Source: Parvularculaceae bacterium (GTDB taxonomy: Bacteria; Pseudomonadota; Alphaproteobacteria; Caulobacterales; Parvularculaceae). From it: a stretch of DNA of 12,478 bases. Positions 7,306-12,478 of this stretch are shown piece by piece (within the stretch, counting starts at the first letter, position 1; each line of letters begins with the position of its first letter). A program made the translations under genes and the position numbers. The stretch covers positions 1-12,478 of the forward strand of contig JACADX010000298.1 in the NCBI GenBank assembly GCA_013389125.1. Direction: 5' to 3'. Below the pieces are notes generated by a model. That model was not told where the DNA came from. It searched no databases and was given only the letters and a program-made list of their open reading frames with translations.

Positions 7306-7995
7306 TTGCAGGGTTCCAGAAGCGATGAATACTGCGTCGACCTCGTCGCGAAGGGCGATGAGGATTTTCATCTCACGCTGCCGTACGCGCCCGCGAGGGA
7401 GCGCGCGCGTCTCGCGGCTCTTTTCGCCCTTCAGGTCGAGCTCCGCCGCATTCCGGACGCGGTCAGCGAACCGCCGCTCGGCGAGATCCGTCTTCACTGG
7501 TGGCGCGAGGCGCTCGACGAAATCGTCGCCGGCAATCGTCCCCGCGCGCATCCGGTCGTCGAAGCGCTCGCCGCCGCGGACGCTGTCGACGTCTTCTCGC
7601 GCGAGCTCCTAGAGCGCCTCATCGACGCCAGGGCGCGGGTTCTTTATGCGCCGCGGTATGGCGGGCTGCCGGAACTCGCGGCGTTCCTTGCAGAGGCGGA
7701 AGCGCCGATGGCGTCGCTCGCTCTCGGGCGCGGCGGGCTTGAAGACGCCGCCAATGCTTACGCGCTCGCGCGCTTTGCGCCCCTCATGGCTCCGCTGCTT
7801 GCTGGCGAGGCGGCGAACGAAGCGTTGCGACGGGGCAGGGCGGTCCGGGCGACGTTGAAGACTCTGTCTGCAGAGGATGCGGGACGGGTCGCTTTTCTGT
7901 TCTTGACGCTCGGATACGCTGCGCGGAGCGCAAGGCCGTGGACCATCGTCAAGCGGTTAACCATGCTTCGGGGGATGATGACCGGCGACTGCTGA
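7306..7995 (+). CDS. Squalene/phytoene-synthase-like protein (NDUFAF6-type)
   Basis: The 229-residue frame resembles the short squalene/phytoene synthase-like proteins of alphaproteobacteria, relatives of the mitochondrial complex I assembly factor NDUFAF6. The diagnostic segment is ELRRIPDAV, then EPPLGEIRLHWWREALDEI at about residues 55-73. The aspartate-rich DxxxD substrate motifs of true prenyl synthases are absent, so catalysis on isoprenoid diphosphates is unlikely. It is shorter than the usual roughly 270-290 residues, mainly in the C-terminal half. The frame is open from 7267, but the only start-like codon is TTG 7306, which has no clear Shine-Dalgarno; ATG 7325 is out of frame. The true start is therefore uncertain and could reflect a 5' lesion. 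In many alphaproteobacteria this family lies just downstream of secDF, which supports the call. Confidence 0.7.
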   Translation: MQGSRSDEYCVDLVAKGDEDFHLTLPYAPARERARLAALFALQVELRRIPDAVSEPPLGEIRLHWWREALDEIVAGNRPRAHPVVEALAAADAVDVFSRELLERLIDARARVLYAPRYGGLPELAAFLAEAEAPMASLALGRGGLEDAANAYALARFAPLMAPLLAGEAANEALRRGRAVRATLKTLSAEDAGRVAFLFLTLGYAARSARPWTIVKRLTMLRGMMTGDC

Positions 7996-8436
7996 AGGCG
8001 AGGCGCAAATTTTTGCGCATGACGGCGACGGAAGTCCCAGCTCTCAAACGTTATGGCTTAGCAACCCGACGGAAGTCGGCGCACGGAATTCATTGGTCGA
8101 ATGGCGAAGCGGATGGAGAATTTTTGGAGAGCGCACGGCGCACGCGCGCGCGTGAAAGCGCGTTTGGCGCGCGCGGTTATGGTTAACGCAACGGCGCATA
8201 CGGCGCCGAAATTCGTAACGATCGGCGCAGCTCTTGACATCGTGACAGCGCGGATGCGTCGAACGGGCCGACAAACAGCTGAAAGACGCGCCGATCTCCG
8301 GCGCACGGGAAGCGCCGCGCATGGCGTTCTTGCGTCCAATTGTCGGCGCCGCTTTCAGCGTCCCTTCATCGTGCTGCGGCACAGTAAACCTGAGGATTTT
8401 CGCCAAATTGCGCAAAGCCGAGGGGACGCGCCGCAG
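7996..8436. other. 441-nt spacer between the synthase-like gene and the GlnE homologue
   Basis: No convincing gene is present. The glnE frame stays open upstream to 8101, but the product is Arg/Ala-rich and unlike any GlnE N-terminus. Visible structures are a palindrome at 8003-8018, an 11-bp direct repeat CGACGGAAGTC (8026-8036 and 8067-8077), a hairpin CCGAC-GGAA-GTCGG (8066-8079), a CtrA-like half-site ATGGTTAA (8179-8186), and a TTGACA hexamer (8234-8239) without a good -10 partner. No tRNA-like cloverleaf was seen. It is probably the promoter and leader region of the glnE homologue. Confidence 0.5.
8003..8018. repeat. Palindrome GCGCAAA-TT-TTTGCGC after the synthase-like gene
   Basis: Two perfect 7-base arms separated by TT begin 7 nt after the stop at 7995. 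As RNA it could fold with a four-base loop, but the stem is AT-rich at the top and no T-run follows. It could equally be a dimeric regulator site upstream of glnE. Confidence 0.4.
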
Positions 8437-11223
8437 ATGCCGCTCAAGACATACGCAAAGACCGCAGAGCTGGGGTTTTCTACCGAAACAATCGATCCGA
8501 CGCGCGCGGCGTCCGGGGCCCAGCGCTGGCGGCGCGCGCTTTCGGAAAGTCTCGGCCAGGATCCTGGCGCCGCGCTCGACGAGCCCCGGCGAATGCTCGC
8601 GATGCTGAAGATATTCGGCTCGACGCGGCGCCTCGCCGATCTCTGCTTTAAATACCCCGTCTTCGCCGGCCAGGCGTTCCTCGAGGGGCCGAGCCAGGTG
8701 CTCGCTGAGGCGGCGCGCGACCTAACGGCGCTCAACGGCGGTCTCGGCGGCCCCGACGCGCTTCATAACGCGCTCGCGCCGATCAAGAACCGCGCCGATA
8801 TCGCCTTGGCGGTCGCTGAAATTTCCGGGCATTGGACTTCGGCTGAGGCGACAGCGGCGCGCACGGATCTCGCCGAGCGGATCGTTGAGACGGCGCTTGC
8901 CTGGCTTGTGCGCGGCGCCGTCAGTCGCGGCGAATTGCCGATGACGCTTGATGAAGGGGCCCTGCGGGGCGTCTTCGCGCTCGCGGGCGGTGACTTCGCG
9001 CATGAAGACCTTGCGCCTTACGGGCCGCTCGACGTCGTCGTCGTTTTCAATCCGGCCGCCTTCGAGGCTTCGGCGGCGCGCGCGGCCGAACGCGCTTTTG
9101 TTAGAATCGGCGCCGAATTCCGCGAAGCCTTCGAAGGAAAGCCCGGCGACTATCCGCTTTACGCCGTCCGGACGCCGTTCGGGAATGGCGTCAATGGCGC
9201 GGGGTTCGCGGACTCCGTCCTTCGCGTGACGGCGACGCTCGGAAATCCGCAGCAGAATCCGGCGAAGCGATGGATCGCGGCTTCCCGCGTCGTAGCCGGC
9301 GACCGTCGTTGCGGCGGAGAGTTCCTCGAGAGCGTTGAAGAGATCGTCTGGGGCAAGGGGGAGCTGCTCGGCGAGAATGGACGGGCGGAACTCGTCAAGC
9401 CGACCGATGATCCGCGTCACCCGTTCCGCGGGGCGGCGAACCTCCTCCGATGGAGCCTTGGCCGCTCGCGGCCGGTCTTCCGGATCGCCTCGGCGCGCGA
9501 AGCGTTCAAGACCGCGGCGGAGACGGGCGCGATCGCGCCGGATATTGCCGCGCGGCTTTCCGTCGGCGCTGAGTTCGCGCAGAGCCTTGTTTCGCGCGCG
9601 CAGATCATGAAAGGCGCCGCGGCGTTCGGCGCGCTCGCCGCGGACGAGGAGGACGCGCTCGCGTCTTTGTGCGGCTATTCGGACTACGCCGCGCTCGCCG
9701 CGGCCCGCGACGGCGCTATCGCGGATGCGCGCAACGCGCTGACGCGCCTTCTCGAAGGACCGCGCGCCGACTTCGCGCGGTTTCGTTCCGGAGAGCGCAA
9801 TCCAGACGACGTCGACAAGCTCGAGGATCTCGGCTTTCGCAACGGCGCCAATCTGTCGAACGTGGTCGACGGCTGGGCGGAGCTGTGCGCCGCGGGCGGC
9901 GAGGCCAGGTTCTCTGAAATCGCGCCGGGTCTCCTGACCGCGTTCGGCGAGTCGCAGCATCCTGACGAAGCGGTCCGCCTTTTCGACCGGATCTTGAGGG
10001 CTGAGGACGGCTGCGTCCGGAAAGTGCACGCTAGCACGCGCGCCGGCGTTAGCGACGGCCTCATCGACGCGCTCGGCTGCTTTGGCGCGGCGATCGAGCC
10101 GCTCGTCGAACGCCGAGAAACTTGCGCCGCTCTCTTTGAGCCGCGCGGCGCCGAAACGCCGAAGAACGGCAAGGAATGGCTCGCGCGACACGCGCCCCCG
10201 AAAGACAAGGCCGGCGCGTCCGGCATCGCCGGCTGGCGGCGCGAGCAAATCGCCCGCATCGCGCTTTGTTCGGCGTCGGGCGACATGACGTTCGACGCCG
10301 CGGCCTCGGCGCTCGGCGCCGTCCATCTCGCGGCGATGCAAAGGCTCTTCGATGCGGCCGTCCGCGAGATCGACGCCGGCGCTGAAGTCGCGCTCCACGT
10401 CTTTGACGGCCCCGCGCGCGGCATACCGGGCTATGGCACGCCGCTCGGCTTCATCTCCTTGAGAGCCGGCGAAACCGCCGAAGCGATCGCGCGCTGTTTT
10501 GTCGATTCGCTGGACGCGCTTGGCGAAGGCGTGTTTGCGGCGGCGCCCGACGTCTCGCACCGGCCGGGCGGCATCGCCGGCGCGCTCGCGCCGGAGCCGG
10601 CGCAGATCAAGAGCTATATTCAGTCGGAAGCGGTCGCGCAGGATCAGATCCTCCTCGCGCGCGCGCGCGTCATCGCCGGCTCTGAAAAGGCCCAGAACGC
10701 CGCACAGGCGACGCTGCGCGGCGCCGTCGCCAATCCGAAGCGAGCCGAAATTCTCCTTCGCGACCTCGATCGCGCGCGCGCTCAGCGGCTGCGTCGCGAT
10801 CGCGCCGGATCGCCATGGGACATTGAACAGTCTGAGGGCGGATTATTTGACGTCGAACTGATTATCTCGACGCTCATCTATCGACACGCTGGGGCGCAGC
10901 CGGCGCTTCAGACCGGCGCGCCGGCGGATGCACTTGATCACATGGCGCGAGCCGGGATCATCACGGTCGAAGTCGCCGAAACGCTGAAAGGCGCCAGGGC
11001 CTTCTGGACTCGCCTTGCGACAGCGCGCGCACTGGCGCGTTGGAGCGATCCGCAGCGTGAACCGGTGCGCCCGCGCTTTGCAAAGCTTCTCGCCAAGGCG
11101 GCGGAGGTCGACAGCTTTGCGCAGGTGCGCCCGATCATGCGCGGCTACGCGGAAGAGGTTTCGCGCCTTTACGCGCAACTCGTGCTCGGACGTCCGTCAA
11201 TCGGTCTTGCCGCCAACGCCTGA
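8437..11223 (+). CDS. glnE: GlnE homologue with degenerate nucleotidyltransferase sites
   Basis: GlnE normally adenylylates glutamine synthetase through its C-terminal domain and de-adenylylates it through its N-terminal domain. From ATG 8437, behind AGGGGA at 8421-8426, the product is 928 residues, a normal GlnE length. Homology is visible in both halves: RWIAASRVVAGD after the first NTase site, and HRPGG, LLARARVIAG, then SPWDIEQSEGGLFDVE (residues 792-807) in the second. The catalytic sites are altered. The usual GSDLDLI motif reads YGPLDVV (Pro197, Asp199) in the first domain and GTPLGFI (Pro669, Gly671) in the second. The family DMRLRP is lost in the first domain (YAVRTPF, residues 242-248) and partly kept in the second (Asp705 in DVSHRPGG). 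WDIKLGRGG has become WDIEQSEGG. The frame is uninterrupted, so this looks like a maintained pseudoenzyme. The in-frame ATG at 8101 is a less likely start. Confidence 0.82.
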   Translation: MPLKTYAKTAELGFSTETIDPTRAASGAQRWRRALSESLGQDPGAALDEPRRMLAMLKIFGSTRRLADLCFKYPVFAGQAFLEGPSQVLAEAARDLTALNGGLGGPDALHNALAPIKNRADIALAVAEISGHWTSAEATAARTDLAERIVETALAWLVRGAVSRGELPMTLDEGALRGVFALAGGDFAHEDLAPYGPLDVVVVFNPAAFEASAARAAERAFVRIGAEFREAFEGKPGDYPLYAVRTPFGNGVNGAGFADSVLRVTATLGNPQQNPAKRWIAASRVVAGDRRCGGEFLESVEEIVWGKGELLGENGRAELVKPTDDPRHPFRGAANLLRWSLGRSRPVFRIASAREAFKTAAETGAIAPDIAARLSVGAEFAQSLVSRAQIMKGAAAFGALAADEEDALASLCGYSDYAALAAARDGAIADARNALTRLLEGPRADFARFRSGERNPDDVDKLEDLGFRNGANLSNVVDGWAELCAAGGEARFSEIAPGLLTAFGESQHPDEAVRLFDRILRAEDGCVRKVHASTRAGVSDGLIDALGCFGAAIEPLVERRETCAALFEPRGAETPKNGKEWLARHAPPKDKAGASGIAGWRREQIARIALCSASGDMTFDAAASALGAVHLAAMQRLFDAAVREIDAGAEVALHVFDGPARGIPGYGTPLGFISLRAGETAEAIARCFVDSLDALGEGVFAAAPDVSHRPGGIAGALAPEPAQIKSYIQSEAVAQDQILLARARVIAGSEKAQNAAQATLRGAVANPKRAEILLRDLDRARAQRLRRDRAGSPWDIEQSEGGLFDVELIISTLIYRHAGAQPALQTGAPADALDHMARAGIITVEVAETLKGARAFWTRLATARALARWSDPQREPVRPRFAKLLAKAAEVDSFAQVRPIMRGYAEEVSRLYAQLVLGRPSIGLAANA

Positions 11224-11433
11224 CCGCCCGGAGTAGGCGAGCGCGTAGACCCTCAAGGCCGAGGCAAGGCTCGCAGGCGGCGATTGCTTCGTTCGCGCCT
11301 GGTCGATCTCGGCGACGAGGGCCGGAAGCGTCAGGCCGCGCGACCGCGCGACGCCTTTGAGCGCGGCCCAGAACTCCGGTTCGAGCAGGATGCTCGTCCG
11401 GTGGCCTTTGATGGAGATCGATCGCTTGCGCAC
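11197..11433 (-). CDS. Ribbon-helix-helix (RHH_4-type) DNA-binding protein
   Basis: This 78-residue protein has the pattern of the small alphaproteobacterial RHH_4 family: a beta-strand KRSISIKGHRTSILLEPEF (residues 3-21), a first helix WAALKGVARSRG, a second helix LTLPALVAEIDQAR, and a tail ASLASALRVYALAY. Ribbon-helix-helix proteins bind DNA as dimers through the paired strands; targets here are unknown. The start is GTG at 11433-11431, because an in-frame TAG lies five codons upstream and there is no Met inside. The Shine-Dalgarno is weak. It follows the unknown small gene by 52 nt on the same strand and is probably co-transcribed. Its last 27 nt overlap the 3' end of the convergent glnE homologue. 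Confidence 0.85.
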   Translation of the reverse strand: MRKRSISIKGHRTSILLEPEFWAALKGVARSRGLTLPALVAEIDQARTKQSPPASLASALRVYALAYSGRSGVGGKTD

Positions 11434-11485
11434 GCCGGCGCTGGCCTAGCAGACGCCGCGCGCTGCGAGAACCGGCGCCCTCGGC

Positions 11486-11704
11486 TCAGCCGCGGGTCCA
11501 GTTATCAAGGCCGTGCGCCTTGATCTTCTGGGTCGCCATATTGATCCCGTCGATGATGCCGGCCATGTGCGATACCGCCTCCGCATCGCATTGCGCGAGT
11601 TCGGCGCCGAGCGACTTGTAAAGCGCCTCGATATCGATGCCGTGCGCGAAGAGGAACTGCGCCAGAACGAGACGCGTCTGGCTCGGCGATTTGGTATCGG
11701 CCAT
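11486..11704 (-). CDS. Small hypothetical protein, 72 residues
   Basis: The minus-strand frame starting ATGGCCGATACC at 11704 gives a 72-residue mostly helical protein: TRLVLAQFLFAHGIDIEALY, a central SLGAELAQCDAEAVSHMAGI, then GINMATQKIKAHGLDNW. I do not recognise the family. The residue mix is protein-like, with one Cys, no membrane span and no signal peptide. GTG at 11713 is in frame but less likely, because the GGGG at 11713-11716 sits about 8 nt before ATG 11704 as a Shine-Dalgarno. TTAACCAT, a CtrA-like half-site, overlaps the start codon. It precedes the ribbon-helix-helix gene on the same strand and is divergent from the permease. It is probably real because of start context and composition, but this is unproven. 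Confidence 0.6.
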   Translation of the reverse strand: MADTKSPSQTRLVLAQFLFAHGIDIEALYKSLGAELAQCDAEAVSHMAGIIDGINMATQKIKAHGLDNWTRG

Positions 11705-12020
11705 GGTTAACACCCCAATTGGACCCTACTGACAGCAGACAGCGGCGGACGATGCCCGCCGGGACTGCGCCTTGTCCAGCAAGAACTGGTCCAACCCTGG
11801 CGGGAAACGGACTGAGTTTGGGACGGACGGCGGATGCGGCAGCTCGCGCCCTGGTTCGTCGCAGGCCCCACTCTCCCGCTTCCCGTATTTCCGTATGGCG
11901 GCGCGGCGCCATAGACTCATTAACGGCGATCCGGGCGTGTTGACGGTTCCCGCCGCTGGAACGATGCTTGGGGGCTGGCGCGATCGGCTGCGGTCGGCTT
12001 TAGCGAAAGGTTGCCGACGC
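11705..12020. other. 316-nt divergent spacer
   Basis: This spacer separates the minus-strand small genes from the plus-strand permease and should hold promoters for both. I see a palindrome CCAATTGG (11715-11722), a CtrA-like ATGGTTAA (11703-11710) at its edge, and TTGACG (11940-11945) with only a weak GATGCT partner 17 bp later on the permease side. Short open frames here look like shadows and carry no recognisable domain. Confidence 0.5.
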
Positions 12021-12478
12021 ATGACGCCGAAGCCGAAACAGCTGGGGCTGATGATGTGCACGGCGCTTGTCGTCGGCAACATGATCGGGTCCGGCATCTT
12101 TCTCCTGCCGGCGACACTTGCGCCTTACGGCTGGAATTCGATTTTCGGTTGGCTGCTGACAATCGTCGGCGGGTTGCTGCTGGCCGTGGTCTTCGCAACG
12201 CTGGCGCGGAATTTTCCTCGCGCGGGAGGCCCCTATGCGTTCACGCAGGAGGCGTTCGGCCCGGCAGCCGGATTCCTCGTCGCCTGGACCTACTGGGTTT
12301 CGATCTGGGTCGGCAACGCCGCGATCGCCACCGGCTCCGTCAGCTATTTGAGCGTCTTTTTCCCATCGCTCGCGACGACGACCGGCCTTCACGCGGGCGT
12401 CACGGTGGCGATCATCTGGGCGCTGACGCTGGTCAATATCCGCGGGGCGTTCCTTGCAGGCGGCGTGCAGCTCGTGAC
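12021..12478 (+). CDS. AdiC-like APC family amino acid permease (partial, N-terminus)
   Basis: The frame from ATG 12021 is open to the window edge, giving 152 residues. It matches the APC superfamily, closest by eye to the arginine/agmatine antiporter AdiC: VGNMIGSGIFLLPA at residues 18-31, PRAGGPYAFTQEAFGPAAGF at 66-85, and YWVSIWVGN at 91-99, then a VSYLSVFFPSL segment. AdiC substrate-site residues Asn22, Ser26, Tyr93 and Asn101 correspond to Asn20, Ser24, Tyr91 and Asn99 here, so a related amino acid or amine substrate is plausible. About four membrane spans are visible. GAAAGG (12005-12010) is the Shine-Dalgarno. The later substrate residues of AdiC (Trp202, Glu208, Trp293) lie beyond the window, so antiport and substrate cannot be settled. 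No amino acid decarboxylase is visible nearby. Confidence 0.9.
   Translation, partial: MTPKPKQLGLMMCTALVVGNMIGSGIFLLPATLAPYGWNSIFGWLLTIVGGLLLAVVFATLARNFPRAGGPYAFTQEAFGPAAGFLVAWTYWVSIWVGNAAIATGSVSYLSVFFPSLATTTGLHAGVTVAIIWALTLVNIRGAFLAGGVQLV

Noticed and set aside
8231..8260. TTGACA (8234-8239) as a glnE promoter
   Set aside because: The -35 hexamer is perfect, but no -10-like sequence lies 15-19 bp downstream (the region reads ATGCGTCGAACG), so I do not list it as a promoter.
7996..8436. A tRNA or structured RNA gene in the glnE spacer
   Set aside because: There is no GGTTCRA T-loop with a matching acceptor stem, and the visible hairpins are short and isolated.
8722..10560. A 612-codon open frame on the minus strand
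   Set aside because: It is antisense to the glnE homologue, Arg/Glu/Asp-rich without any domain, and explained by GC-rich codon bias in the opposite strand. The plus-strand frame carries clear GlnE homology.
11719..11943. A 74-codon plus-strand open frame in the divergent spacer
   Set aside because: The product is Arg/Ala/Pro-rich with no domain or Shine-Dalgarno and lies where promoters are expected.
1..12478. CRISPR array, insertion sequence, integrase or phage genes
   Set aside because: I saw no regularly spaced direct repeats, transposase motifs or terminal inverted repeats with target duplications anywhere in the window.

Overview
The window looks like a chromosomal segment of a GC-rich alphaproteobacterium. 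The evidence is the yajC-secD-secF order, a squalene/phytoene-synthase-like (NDUFAF6-like) gene downstream of secF, a large TonB-dependent receptor of the Caulobacterales/sphingomonad style, a full-length GlnE homologue, an RHH_4-type ribbon-helix-helix protein, and sequences resembling CtrA half-sites (TTAACCAT) and CcrM sites (GANTC). A Parvularculales/Hyphomonadaceae-like host is my guess only.

Layout. Positions 3-107 hold the 3' end of an unrecognised plus-strand gene. Positions 266-3222 carry yajC-secD-secF, a compact operon for the accessory Sec translocon complex. A plus-strand TonB-dependent receptor (3433-6642) follows its own leader. After it come a 44-bp inverted repeat, a strong terminator-like hairpin and a minus-strand sodB pseudogene (about 6821-7230) that keeps both ends of an Fe/Mn superoxide dismutase but has lost its middle and reading frame. 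A plus-strand squalene/phytoene-synthase-like gene (7306-7995) and a 441-nt spacer lead to a 928-codon glnE homologue (8437-11223). Two short minus-strand genes (a ribbon-helix-helix protein and an unknown 72-residue protein) converge on it. The window ends inside the N-terminal third of an AdiC-like APC permease (12021 onward), which is divergent from the small genes.

The most interesting object is the glnE homologue. It can be aligned by eye along both halves of the bifunctional glutamine synthetase adenylyltransferase/adenylyl-removase. The nucleotidyltransferase Asp-x-Asp pair is damaged in the first half (Pro197 and Asp199) and lost in the second (Pro669 and Gly671), and other catalytic or structural residues are replaced. 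The frame is nevertheless open over its whole length. This points to a conserved-length pseudoenzyme rather than a normal GlnE.

Functional themes are protein export (YajC/SecDF), outer-membrane uptake (TonB receptor) and nitrogen regulation (GlnE-like). I see no CRISPR array, insertion sequence, phage gene, tRNA or rRNA. Apart from the GlnE-like pseudoenzyme there is no obvious new multi-gene system.
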